IMG/VR virus record: IMGVR_UViG_3300025759_000119
Location: 1 to 55,711 of that record
Origin: a virus
Direction: 5' to 3' (one strand)
DNA length: 55,711 bases
Both the position numbers and the translations under genes were made by a program. The notes beneath the pieces are model-generated. The model was not told the DNA's origin, did not search any database, and saw nothing but the letters and a program-made list of their open reading frames with translations. Each line of letters starts with the position of its first letter. Position 1 is the first letter of the stretch. This document shows, one piece after another, positions 19,301 through 27,198 of the stretch.

Positions 19301-20856
19301 GTAACCTCGTTCCCAATTATGAGCTTGTGCCAGACGCAATTAAAAATCTTCGTAGACTCCCAGTGGGTAACTTTATTGCTTTCCCTGCTGAGATTATACG
19401 CACAGGATTTAATACGCTTGACACAGCAATGCGTGAGTTGTCCAGTGACAGTAAAGCTATACGCCAGATAGGTATGCGGCGGTTGATGGGGGCTACAACA
19501 ACCTTTGCGATTGTCCCAACAGCCCTTCAGGGCATGGCTATGAAGCTGACAGAAACAAGTCAAGAAGAAATTGACGCGGCGAATCGTGTTGCAGCGCCAT
19601 TTCAACGCAACTCTATATTTATTCCTGTGGGCCGGAATGAAAAAGGTAACCTTGAAGTTATTGATTTCAGCCACACCAACCCATACGACATGTTAATCAA
19701 ACCATTCTACGCGGTAATGAACAGCCTTGACCGAGATGGCCGACTGTCCAACGACGGAGTGGAAGCAGGGACTCGTGCTGCATGGGAAGCTTTTTCTGAA
19801 TTTGCGTCACCTTTCTTTGAGCAGTCTATTGCCGCTGCTGTTATACAAGATGTCATGCCTAAGTGGGCAATGGGCAATGGTGGTGAAACAAAAACCGGCG
19901 CTATTGTGTACAAAGATGTTGAGTCACTAGGGAAAAAACTAGAGCGTAGTTTTTTCCATGTGGTAAATGGCCTAAGCCCCGGCATAAGTCCTTTCCGTAT
20001 ACCAACAGGAGCAGACTTGTCGGAGGTCGAAGCAGGGCGTTTTATTCGCGGAACTTTAGGTAATGAGCTTGGTCTTTCCACTAAAGAACCATCCACAGGA
20101 AGAGAATATGGAACAGCGGGTGAGATTATCCGTGCGCTGTCTGGGTTAAACACACAGGAGTTTGACCCAGAACGTATTCTTAGATTTAAGGCAAATGAAT
20201 TTAAATCGAATCGTTCTGAAGCAGCGACATTGTTTAATGATGTGGTTAACAGGGAAGTTTCTTCCCGCGAAGATTATATTAAGGGGTATGTTGAGGCTAA
20301 CGAAGCAAGGCTTCGTGCTTTCCGTGAAATGTCATCTTATGTAGATGATCTCGGAACTTTGGGTCTAACGAGAGCTAGAATAAGAAGACAACTTAAAAAA
20401 GAAAAGTTAGGCAACGCTGAAATAAACAGCATTATGCGTGGGCGTTACGATCCTTTCACGCCATCCAAAGATAAGATGGAAGAAGCTAGACGTAAACGTC
20501 ATGACATTCCGCGCAGCGAATTAAGAACTTTAGAAAGACAAATGCGCCGCTTAGACATAAGCCCGGATTTTCCTGAGCCGACTCCGGAAAGATTTGATTT
20601 TAGCTCGACTCCAACTGCGCCTAGGTCTAATATACTGTCCCCTGAGGATATGTTTTTATTTTCACCGCAGCCTGAACCACAAGCTGCTGCACCACAAGCT
20701 CCGGTCCCCGGTCCAACAACCAAGGTTCCCGGGCAGGCGGTCGGCACACCTGTGGGCTTTACTTATAAAGGTCAGCAAATACCTGCAGAACTTCTCGGTG
20801 GAAATCCAGAAGACATAATGAAAAATGTAGAAATATATCGAAGGAGCCAGCAGTGA
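16366..20856 (+). CDS. Giant internal virion protein, 1496 aa
   Basis: The largest gene in the window. N-terminal RYRYEGQIYDFEPGLTNDEV is the short YxGxxYxFxxGxxxxEV motif often found at the start of large ejection proteins. Residues ~40-300 contain amphipathic and hydrophobic segments (GIEEDEGFFQEVGEGVVSGL, GLAQFLVPGLGAASAV, GLLTVGFPIALGATV). Residues ~755-1070 carry LRPVYGSFLKLKGMTQYAKT, SPVTQVRNVTSA and LPVGNFIAFPAEIIRTGFN, motifs I associate with large phage polyvalent/internal proteins. I see no lysozyme or transglycosylase site. Last internal protein before endolysin, with which it overlaps by 4 bp. Confidence 0.65.
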   Translation: MTRYRYEGQIYDFEPGLTNDEVKERIANLPQQSTAPVTSARYASGIEEDEGFFQEVGEGVVSGLSRIPQGILELGTIAFDAAADTNYTEEVTKFFDETREDLGIDPTGLAGGISEGLAQFLVPGLGAASAVSRVSSIGKMARGLRSAKTGRKASSARLAAAERKYGSTSLSTSQKVNLTLQEAGAATAADFLVSTDGTQSIGDFFELGVTQTNEKKLGESGREAALRKLINKTKVGAESGLLTVGFPIALGATVKGGSAVGAFRPIEAINETTGLSLPGASFALAQTVTGPTKAAVDLIKGAIIRGEERMLDPLQEVGAFAGMLNRTLGTLRYRGFLDAEVADQQSLVGAKVEGEVKRADGLLKNIEKNIDEYLKRPEVLEQSSITKQKMLNNFMDVLETGNRPDDLPEELFKEYMKARKVIDGLSERLLATGAVARLPEESTSRFMGRAEFIQTVRNNIQTGGYLRRRYRAFEDPENYSIPRGLADEREIFNMLRTGGAEGSEGDRIFKDIKERLNITNFRVTEEQTLDTLTDRQLRGYVDAILNDARNTGRGRIMGMSFRSSMRKLNPQLLNRRKVDLSTTRRILGEIRDPFEAYVATVSDLSTFIATDDFFTTFRRFVDDDIKNAKNREGRYSELRASRAEIQSLINARRENPAAQLGPAQSRYIDTEEYIKNIEQQVVANGGEFTDASKQKILEDLRDQGYYILGKTGLDGNIYDKGISESAFGAMHGIAIPEPMWRSMSNNILNDDNDFTKYFLRPVYGSFLKLKGMTQYAKTILSPVTQVRNVTSAALFAAAQGNFGNGANLGESLSLVLGDLFNMTDEKALEYMVELQQRGVIGSSAQLREIQDTLRKGLNPRTTSGAHILDEAAGRLPSDIAGPLEVARKKGWVRQMLGKAEDAYRGGDDVWKIYNYEFEHAKIKQAYLDDVQNATKGLTDPDVIKNAKEAVDSSYLKFTNSSPSTSLDTALKDLAADRVRNLVPNYELVPDAIKNLRRLPVGNFIAFPAEIIRTGFNTLDTAMRELSSDSKAIRQIGMRRLMGATTTFAIVPTALQGMAMKLTETSQEEIDAANRVAAPFQRNSIFIPVGRNEKGNLEVIDFSHTNPYDMLIKPFYAVMNSLDRDGRLSNDGVEAGTRAAWEAFSEFASPFFEQSIAAAVIQDVMPKWAMGNGGETKTGAIVYKDVESLGKKLERSFFHVVNGLSPGISPFRIPTGADLSEVEAGRFIRGTLGNELGLSTKEPSTGREYGTAGEIIRALSGLNTQEFDPERILRFKANEFKSNRSEAATLFNDVVNREVSSREDYIKGYVEANEARLRAFREMSSYVDDLGTLGLTRARIRRQLKKEKLGNAEINSIMRGRYDPFTPSKDKMEEARRKRHDIPRSELRTLERQMRRLDISPDFPEPTPERFDFSSTPTAPRSNILSPEDMFLFSPQPEPQAAAPQAPVPGPTTKVPGQAVGTPVGFTYKGQQIPAELLGGNPEDIMKNVEIYRRSQQ

Positions 20857-21302
20857 ACAAAGATCAATTACGAGAAGAACTGGCAGAAGACGAAGGCTGC
20901 AAGTTTGAGATCTACTTAGATCACTTAGGTCTACCAACTTTCGGAATCGGAGCACTTGTCAAAGAGCACGACCCAGAGTACGGTCTGCCTGTTGGCACAC
21001 CTGTATCAGAGGATCGTGTCCGCCAACGGTTCAACCTAGACATAGCTGTGACAATTGAAGACTGCGGTAGGTTGTACTCAGACTTCGACGAGCTACCCGA
21101 AGAAGCCCAGTTGGTCATTGCCAACATGTGCTTTAACCTCGGCTACCCGCGTCTGTCTAAGTTCAAAGGTATGAAAGCCGGGATCGACGACCGGGATTGG
21201 CACCGCGCAGCCGACGAAATGGTCGATTCGAGGTGGCATGATCAGGTTCCTAACCGCGCAAAGCGTTTGGTTAAGCGAATACGCGACCTTGCAAAGGACT
21301 AA
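20853..21302 (+). CDS. Endolysin, T4-type lysozyme (GH24)
   Basis: 149-aa muramidase that cleaves the glycan strands of peptidoglycan. The catalytic triad of the family is visible: Glu14 in EDEGCKFEIY, Asp23 in LDHLG and Thr29 in LPTFGIG, spaced as T4 lysozyme E11-D20-T26. The C-terminal helical domain has NMCFNLGYPRLSKFKGM and the basic end AKRLVKRIRDLAKD. No signal peptide, so it needs a holin; candidates lie at 47.4-48.1 kb, far from this gene. It ends the rightward virion operon. Confidence 0.92.
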   Translation: MNKDQLREELAEDEGCKFEIYLDHLGLPTFGIGALVKEHDPEYGLPVGTPVSEDRVRQRFNLDIAVTIEDCGRLYSDFDELPEEAQLVIANMCFNLGYPRLSKFKGMKAGIDDRDWHRAADEMVDSRWHDQVPNRAKRLVKRIRDLAKD

Positions 21303-21332
21303 CCTTGTAAATTATACGCTTATTCTACAAGG
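21303..21332 (+). other. Hairpin after endolysin
   Basis: CCTTGTA, 16-nt AT-rich loop, TACAAGG: a perfect 7-bp stem starting right after the endolysin stop. There is no T-run, so termination is possible but not supported as intrinsic. Confidence 0.4.
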
Positions 21333-21356
21333 TACAAACAACTGAAATCATTAGAT

Positions 21357-21391
21357 AAAAACATCGATTCTCGTGGACCTCAGTATCGATG
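21357..21391 (-). terminator. Intrinsic terminator of leftward early operon
   Basis: Read leftward: CATCGAT, 16-nt loop, ATCGATG, then TTTTT. It lies just beyond the last leftward gene (stop at 21401) and faces the rightward virion operon, so it would stop convergent transcription. Confidence 0.65.
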
Positions 21392-21400
21392 GACGTATCA

Positions 21401-21643
21401 TTATACCTCGAGGTCGATGAGAATTGACGTTTTTGTCTTCTCCCCCGTCATTTCTAGACATATCGCATTCGATACTATAACTTCTCCTGCAGTTCGTGGG
21501 TCTGTTAGAATATCTATTGTCATTTCGGCAAGCCTATCATTACATTGACCCAATGTTTCATACGGTCCTCGGCTATCAAAAGCAGTCAAACACTGCTGTT
21601 GATTAGCTACGAAGCATAATAATAGCATTGCCTTGTAAAACAT
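21401..21643 (-). CDS. Small protein with N-terminal hydrophobic segment
   Basis: 80 aa, starting one base after the polymerase stop with GAGG upstream. The N-terminus MFYKAMLLLCFVANQQ is a short hydrophobic stretch that may be a signal or anchor. CLTAFDSRGPY and paired cysteines (Cys18, Cys34, Cys62) suggest an exported disulphide protein. I remember similar small proteins in marine phages but no function. As the last gene of the early operon it might act on the host envelope; this is inference. Confidence 0.6.
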   Translation of the reverse strand: MFYKAMLLLCFVANQQQCLTAFDSRGPYETLGQCNDRLAEMTIDILTDPRTAGEVIVSNAICLEMTGEKTKTSILIDLEV

Positions 21644-23557
21644 CTAGCCTACCTCACCCCAGTTGTCCCCAAGTTCAGCATCGACCTCAAAGGGAACTTT
21701 GAGATCAGGGACACAGTTTGACATTATGTCAACAATCCTGTCTGCTTGTTCTTTGTTTTCGATATTGAAACAAAGTTCATCGTGAACTGTTAGTGTTGGA
21801 CATAGGCCCTCACTGTAGCAATCCACCATTGCTTTCTTTGTCTGGTCGGCACTTGACCCTTGAATTAATCTATTTAACGCTTTGTATGTAAACGCTCTGC
21901 GAATACGTCCTTTGCCGCCATACTCTTTCATTGCCTGCTCTTGTGGCAATGGTTTGTTATAAGTGTAAGACACCGGCTCCCACATGTCAAAGCGGCACTT
22001 TCTTCCGAGCCATGTACGAATCACGCCACGATCTGAAGCATACCTAGATGTCATGTCTGCAAGACCTTTAACAAAGGGAACCCTTTGGTAATATTTATTC
22101 AGCAGCGAGGTAGCTTCTTCTTCTGTAATGTCCAGCACGTTTGCTAGCTTCTTCTTTCCCATCCCATACATGATACCAAGGTTAACAGTCTTGGCTTCCT
22201 TGCGTGGAATCTCTGCCATGTCAGCCACCATTTGATGAAAATCAGCATTGCCTTCATGGTACATTTTTACAACCTCGTCGATCTGTGGATGACGATCCAC
22301 GCCTGTCAAGGTGGCACAGTAATGCGCTAGCCAGCGGGGTTCTTGTGAGGCATAATCAAACGATCCCCACTTACAGCCTTCTTCAGGGACAAAAAGACCG
22401 CGAATCATTTTCTTAATCTCAGGATCCCTCGCAGGTATTTGCTGTAAGTTTGGGTTGCTCGAAGAAAATCTTCCGGTTACAGTACCTCCATCATCAGAAC
22501 GAAGGGCATTAAAGTCACAATGGATTCTACCGTTATGAGAATGTTCAAGAATTGTTTCAACAAAAGTAGTGTTTGCTTTATTAAGTTCACGAATTTTCAC
22601 AATCTTCTTTGCAAGGGGGTGCTCGTGATTCGCAAGAAACTGTTTGGTAAAAGACGGCGCCCCCGTTTTTTCTGTTGCCGCATACTTGACCCCCACCGAG
22701 TCGAAGGCTTTTGCAATAGATGTCGCAACCCACGGCTCGATGGCGACGCCGGTCTCTTCCTTCACTTCTTTAAGTAGAGCGCGTTCACGGGCGGTGAGCT
22801 CTTTTTTAGTTTGCTCCGCTCGATCCATGTCTACTCTAACACCTTTGGTTTTCATGTCCAATAGAACAGGAATTAGACTTGTTTCCAGTTCAAAGATTGA
22901 TGTGCATTCATCTTTTACCAAGTCTGTCCGCAGACGTTCCCACAACCTCAGAGTCACGGCGGCATCCTGCTCCGCATAAGGCCCGACATATCTGGAAGGA
23001 AGACGAAACATCTCACTTTTGGCGTTGACACCAAACTCTTCTGCAGCGGAGCGAAGAATCTTTTCATCCTTGCGCTCCGACAAATAGTCGCGAGCTAGTG
23101 AATCAAGGTTATACCAGCGGCGGTTTTCATTAAGAAGTGGCGCTGCAACCATCGTATCAATGATCTTGCCCTGCACTTCGATTCCCTCTGCGCGGAGCCA
23201 ACCCAAATCATACAGCGCATTGTGCATGATCTTTTCAATATGCGGAGTAGCCATCATTTTCTTCATCCACGCCATCACAGATGAGCGCGGAAGATTCCCA
23301 GCGTCATGTTTGACAGGCAAGTACCAAGAACTATCCCCTGCTGCTACTGCAATACCAATAATGTACCCGTCTTTCCGAGTCCAGCCCGGTCCAAGAGTTG
23401 TGAGGTGTGGGTCTCTGGTCTCAAGGTCAATAGATATTCTTTCGTATTGAGTAAGATCAGGAAGTGATGATGGCGGTGACCAATCACTATCTGTCTTGCC
23501 CCAAGCCACATCTTTTATGTCTTGAGCAAGAAGGTGGTACTGGTATGCATCACTCAT
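21644..23557 (-). CDS. DNA polymerase I, family A, with 3'-5' exonuclease
   Basis: 637-aa replicative polymerase. Exonuclease motifs: Asp44/Glu46 (IDLET), Asn113/Asp117 (HNALYDLGW), Tyr194/Asp198 (YAEQD). Polymerase motif A is SFDYASQEPRWLAHY (Asp401), motif B is RKEAKTVNLGIMYG (Arg452, Lys456, Tyr464) and motif C is TVHDEL (Asp593, Glu594). The residue equivalent to E. coli Phe762 is Leu460. Viral polymerases with Leu there have been linked to slower, more accurate synthesis. No 5'-3' nuclease domain. SD GAGG; overlaps the upstream gene by 8 bp. Confidence 0.95.
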   Translation of the reverse strand: MSDAYQYHLLAQDIKDVAWGKTDSDWSPPSSLPDLTQYERISIDLETRDPHLTTLGPGWTRKDGYIIGIAVAAGDSSWYLPVKHDAGNLPRSSVMAWMKKMMATPHIEKIMHNALYDLGWLRAEGIEVQGKIIDTMVAAPLLNENRRWYNLDSLARDYLSERKDEKILRSAAEEFGVNAKSEMFRLPSRYVGPYAEQDAAVTLRLWERLRTDLVKDECTSIFELETSLIPVLLDMKTKGVRVDMDRAEQTKKELTARERALLKEVKEETGVAIEPWVATSIAKAFDSVGVKYAATEKTGAPSFTKQFLANHEHPLAKKIVKIRELNKANTTFVETILEHSHNGRIHCDFNALRSDDGGTVTGRFSSSNPNLQQIPARDPEIKKMIRGLFVPEEGCKWGSFDYASQEPRWLAHYCATLTGVDRHPQIDEVVKMYHEGNADFHQMVADMAEIPRKEAKTVNLGIMYGMGKKKLANVLDITEEEATSLLNKYYQRVPFVKGLADMTSRYASDRGVIRTWLGRKCRFDMWEPVSYTYNKPLPQEQAMKEYGGKGRIRRAFTYKALNRLIQGSSADQTKKAMVDCYSEGLCPTLTVHDELCFNIENKEQADRIVDIMSNCVPDLKVPFEVDAELGDNWGEVG

Positions 23558-23819
23558 AATAAGCCTCTATATCTTCTAGCGAATGTCTAAAGATGAACAC
23601 AGGAGTTCTGTCTCCTACATGCGCTCCAGCTACGTTATAGTTAAAGTAGTCAATCGCTTCGTGCTCTTCCATGCCCTGTGCCATTAAGATGTCTAGGCAC
23701 TTTTCAGCATCATAAGCAATAACCTGCTCTGACCCACATCTTTCCGCGATGCCTATGACTGCCTCGTCAAAACCATCAGCCTTGTAAAAAAATTTATTAG
23801 CTTCTTTAACTAATGTCAT
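23550..23819 (-). CDS. Hypothetical protein in replication operon
   Basis: 89-aa acidic protein (several E/D clusters, end DIEAYYE). VIGIAERCGSEQVIAYDAEKCLDILMAQGM looks like a small mixed alpha/beta domain. It overlaps both the polymerase gene (8 bp) and the DUF6378-like gene (14 bp), so the three are probably translationally coupled. Family not recognised. Confidence 0.7.
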   Translation of the reverse strand: MTLVKEANKFFYKADGFDEAVIGIAERCGSEQVIAYDAEKCLDILMAQGMEEHEAIDYFNYNVAGAHVGDRTPVFIFRHSLEDIEAYYE

Positions 23820-24087
23820 TGGTCAATTCTCCTCCGCAGGCAAGATACCCGCATCCGTCTACCCAGTTGTCAATGTGGTTCGGGTTTGATGCTATCCGCG
23901 CAATCTTTAACAAAGTCATCTTGACAGCGCAGTCCATTCCTGTAGGCAGATCATCAGGTTTAATACTGTCCCACCAATACCAAACTGTCTCGATGTTTCT
24001 GAAGTTGTCTTCCATGTTACCGTGCTGCGATGCACGATCCTGAGTCACATACCCTTTAGCGGTGTCTAAAACTTCTGCTCTTTTCAT
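23806..24087 (-). CDS. DUF6378-like protein
   Basis: 93 aa. The order DRASQHGNMEDNFRNIETVW ... CAVKMTLLKIARIASNPNHI-DNWVDGCGYLACGGE matches the phage DUF6378 pattern (RxxxHG, NF, KxARI, DNWxDxxGYxAxG). This all-helical, MazG-like family is common next to phage replication genes, which has led to suggestions of nucleotide-related roles; no enzyme activity is established. Overlaps the helicase start region by 4 bp. Confidence 0.8.
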   Translation of the reverse strand: MKRAEVLDTAKGYVTQDRASQHGNMEDNFRNIETVWYWWDSIKPDDLPTGMDCAVKMTLLKIARIASNPNHIDNWVDGCGYLACGGELTNDIS

Positions 24088-25598
24088 ATCGCAAATCCAT
24101 AATTTCCTGTTGATTCGATTAGGTGAAGGTGTTTTTTAGTGCGCGTGGCACCGACGTAGAAAACCCTGACCTCGCTATCTTGATCAAGGCTTTCCATGCA
24201 TGCTTTTGTGGAATCTAGGAAGAGGGCGACGTTATCCGCCTCTCCACCTTTTGCTTTGTGAATCGTCGAAATCCGGATCCTCGGACTGCCAGATAGTAAT
24301 CGCTCCCCCCGCCGACGTACCGACGTAATGTAGCCTATCTCCTTGTCCGATACTTTCAAGACATTCATCCACGGCGTCTTGGCATTCACGCTTAAACTGC
24401 ACCGTTCGATGATGTCGTCCAGAGTGTAGAAAAGATCTGGATCTAAAGATTCTAGGTTTCTTCGACCAGACTTCGTAATAACATTTCCGTTGAGTATCTT
24501 CGAGAAATTCTTCAGTTCTGCTGCTGATAAGGACAAGCCTTTGCATAATTTTAACCACACCTCAATGCCATTTAAAACATTTTGAGATAGGGACCAACCC
24601 GCCCCTTCTCTCCAGAAGAGATAACCGTCTTCCTTCAGGCGGGTGGAGATCTTATTCGCAATGTAATTTGTCCTTGCTAGGATTAACCATTCACCATTCT
24701 CCAGATCAAGCTCCATTATATCGCGATGCCAAGAAAGATTCCCTTGTCTTTCTGTGGGTTGCCAAACTTTATTTTGTCTGATCGCAACACGCTTGACCAA
24801 CTGATCTGAAAAATTGTGCACGGACAACGGTACACGGTAGGATTTATCAAGGACAATCTTATGATCACTGGCATTCAAGAAGTCCGATACACGGACCCCC
24901 ATCCATGAGTATATGCACTGGTCATCGTCACCAGCATAGTAAACCTTCTTGGCATTCGGGACGAGAACTTCCTTTACCATACGCCACTGAAGAGGAGCCA
25001 GATCTTGTGCTTCGTCTATGATCAAAAGATCAAAACGCGGGCTAGTCCCCTGCTCGATGAAGTCCTCAATCATGTCAACAAAGTCACGCTTTTTAAGTTC
25101 TTCCTTGAACTCGCGATAGGCTTTGTCTAGAACTCGTAGCTGTTGAAAATGAAGGCTATAGTCGGCAGAGTCGCTGAACTGCTGCTCAAGACTTACTTCA
25201 CGAACCCGCGCCATCTGTATCATCGACATGTACTTGTCGCCGCCAGAACCCGGTGTAAAAAGAATACCCTCTGACATATTGTTAGATGCGTTCGCACGAA
25301 AATCCAAACCGACAAGAGTGCCGAGGTCATGAAAGTCCCTGCCCTTAAACACATCTTGTGACCTCATGCCCAGCCAGCTAAATGCCAATGAATGCAAGGT
25401 ACGGAACCACATCAGGTCTTTAGGGCCTAATGACAGTTCAGCAAGAGCTCTGGTCTTGGCTTCTTCTGCAGCTTTCTTACTAAAAGACATGAAGGCCACG
25501 CGGCTAGGATCCATTCCACCAACTATCGCTTCTTTGACAATGCTAATAAGCCTTGTTGTTTTGCCTGTCCCCGGGGGACCAAAGATTGTGGTTTCCAT
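24084..25598 (-). CDS. UvrD/Rep-like superfamily 1 DNA helicase
   Basis: 504 aa. Motif I is FGPPGTGKTTR (residues 6-16), motif Ia includes AFMSFSKKAAEEAKTRA, motif II is LLIIDEAQDLAPLQ (~191-204), motif III YYAGDDDQCIYSWMG, motif V ISTIHKAKGGEADNV and motif VI VFYVGATRTKKHL. It unwinds DNA 3'-5' by family precedent. At about 500 aa it is shorter than cellular UvrD (~720), with reduced 1B/2B subdomains. Start ATG overlaps the primase stop (TAATG), coupling helicase and primase synthesis. Confidence 0.92.
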   Translation of the reverse strand: METTIFGPPGTGKTTRLISIVKEAIVGGMDPSRVAFMSFSKKAAEEAKTRALAELSLGPKDLMWFRTLHSLAFSWLGMRSQDVFKGRDFHDLGTLVGLDFRANASNNMSEGILFTPGSGGDKYMSMIQMARVREVSLEQQFSDSADYSLHFQQLRVLDKAYREFKEELKKRDFVDMIEDFIEQGTSPRFDLLIIDEAQDLAPLQWRMVKEVLVPNAKKVYYAGDDDQCIYSWMGVRVSDFLNASDHKIVLDKSYRVPLSVHNFSDQLVKRVAIRQNKVWQPTERQGNLSWHRDIMELDLENGEWLILARTNYIANKISTRLKEDGYLFWREGAGWSLSQNVLNGIEVWLKLCKGLSLSAAELKNFSKILNGNVITKSGRRNLESLDPDLFYTLDDIIERCSLSVNAKTPWMNVLKVSDKEIGYITSVRRRGERLLSGSPRIRISTIHKAKGGEADNVALFLDSTKACMESLDQDSEVRVFYVGATRTKKHLHLIESTGNYGFAI

Positions 25599-27133
25599 TA
25601 GAACGGCACCTCCGACTTCTCAACTACGATGTCGGGTGTGGCAACCTCTGACGCAAACTCAGGCACCCACCATACACGAACTGACTTCCACTTGCCGCTC
25701 GATGTCTTGAAACGCTTAACACCATGTGCGTCTGTGCCGTCATTCATTTCCTTGATTCGTTCTTGAATCTGCGCCCTTGTGTAACTATCAAACTTCTTTT
25801 GACGCAGGTATTCCATCAGTGAGTCAAGTCTAAAATATGTGGCCTGTTCTTCTGCGTCCGTAAATGGCTTACCAACCATGATCTCTTCGACAGTCTGTGC
25901 CTGTACGCGACCAGTGCAGTATGACTCCAACAAATTAAAGAACTGCCCCTTGTATGTAAGTTCTTCTGGCACCTCAATCTGATTGCAATGCTCCATGAGG
26001 TTGTTGATTAGAATCTGCCAGTCCGCATCCTTTGCCCGCTCCGGCATAAAGTTTAACTGCTCCATGCATGACCTTTGAAACAAGCGCGGGTTTTGAAGCT
26101 CGTCTGTATCAAGCTCCAGTCGGCGCCCATCGATATCAAGGAACCACAGCCGTGGCTCAGACAGCACCACTGACAACCCACTGATCGTGGGCAGTGTGCC
26201 ACCGCCACCAATACCGTGCTTCAGGGTGCGGCATACATTTTTATTGCAGTAAGAAGCCATAGGCTCTTCGCTGCATAGGTAGCCCCACTCTTTCTTTTCC
26301 ACTTGATTCTGAATTGTGACAATCTCTGATGCCGGCAGCGGTGGGTTAAAGTCCTTGGCGTTATGCTGCTCAAGCAGAGACTTCCAGTTGATCTCATCAT
26401 ACTTTTTCAAAAAGATACCAAGCTGGAAAGCAAACTTGTTGCGCTCGCCTTCGCCAACGCCGATCATAAGTTTGGCACGAACGCAAGGTATGTAGTCAGG
26501 ATATAGATTTACTTCGCCGCCGATGGGCAGCTTCATGAATTCGTTTGGATCGACACTGATCTCATCGATCATGTCTAAAAATTGTTCTAGTGTCGCCCCG
26601 TCCCCGTCCGGAAAAACCGCCGGGCGGAGCGTCTGTTCCGCATGAAAGTACGGAAGGTTGATAAAGTTACCAACATCACCACGCTCGACCAAAACCTGTT
26701 CCTGCTTCGGAAAGATTTCGCATTTGCCATGCCCAAGCATAGCAGCAATTTCTGCAGCCTTGTCCCTGAATTGTCCTGCACTGAACCACTCCTTAAAGAA
26801 AAAGAATATATGAGCCCCGCCTGATTTAGAACGGCACACGATACACGGTACATTGTTTTCTGATAGCTGTTTGATAAGAGCAGCGTGGTCTAGTGGATAC
26901 ACATCGATATCAAGCGCACCAAACTTGCACTTGTTTTCTTCGTTAATAGGTATCGACCCGACGCCAGTCTTGCCGTCAAGGTGTTCTTGCACAAGCTCAA
27001 CAGTCAACGGTTTACGAACAACGTATGACTTGGCTTTAGTTTTTCCGGCTCTTCGTTCTTCTGATATATCTGTACGTCCATGTGCAGCGCCGAAACCAGC
27101 AAACGCCGCCATGAACCTTTCCGCAAGGGTCAT
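25598..27133 (-). CDS. Archaeo-eukaryotic-type primase (TOTE-like)
   Basis: 511 aa from the ATG with GGAG 7 nt upstream; a TTG start four codons earlier is less likely. The AEP catalytic signature is visible: FGALDIDVY (Asp75, Asp77) and CRSKSGGAHIFFFF (Ser104, His108). Downstream the cysteine cluster YLCSEEPMASYCNKNVC and HGIGGGG match the metal-binding region found in TOTE-type phage primases. The end, VVEKSEVPF, resembles the acidic SSB tip. It would make primers for the family A polymerase; no DnaG-type primase is seen. Confidence 0.85.
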   Translation of the reverse strand: MTLAERFMAAFAGFGAAHGRTDISEERRAGKTKAKSYVVRKPLTVELVQEHLDGKTGVGSIPINEENKCKFGALDIDVYPLDHAALIKQLSENNVPCIVCRSKSGGAHIFFFFKEWFSAGQFRDKAAEIAAMLGHGKCEIFPKQEQVLVERGDVGNFINLPYFHAEQTLRPAVFPDGDGATLEQFLDMIDEISVDPNEFMKLPIGGEVNLYPDYIPCVRAKLMIGVGEGERNKFAFQLGIFLKKYDEINWKSLLEQHNAKDFNPPLPASEIVTIQNQVEKKEWGYLCSEEPMASYCNKNVCRTLKHGIGGGGTLPTISGLSVVLSEPRLWFLDIDGRRLELDTDELQNPRLFQRSCMEQLNFMPERAKDADWQILINNLMEHCNQIEVPEELTYKGQFFNLLESYCTGRVQAQTVEEIMVGKPFTDAEEQATYFRLDSLMEYLRQKKFDSYTRAQIQERIKEMNDGTDAHGVKRFKTSSGKWKSVRVWWVPEFASEVATPDIVVEKSEVPF

Positions 27134-27154
27134 AGCTTTCTCCAATAAAGGAAT

Positions 27155-27190
27155 GGGGAAATGGTAACCTTCCGAGTTGCTACCATCCCC
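27155..27190 (-). promoter_or_regulatory. Hairpin before primase
   Basis: GGGG-AA-ATGGTA, 14-nt loop, TACCAT-CCCC: a 10-bp stem with a 2-nt bulge between the ssDNA-binding gene stop and the primase ribosome binding site. No T-run follows. Might tune primase expression or act as an mRNA processing site. Confidence 0.45.
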
Positions 27191-27198
27191 CCAACTGG

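Noticed and set aside
16366-20856. Virion RNA polymerase or peptidoglycan hydrolase in the 1496-aa protein
   Set aside because: No polymerase motifs and no transglycosylase Glu/GLMQ-type motif visible on reading.
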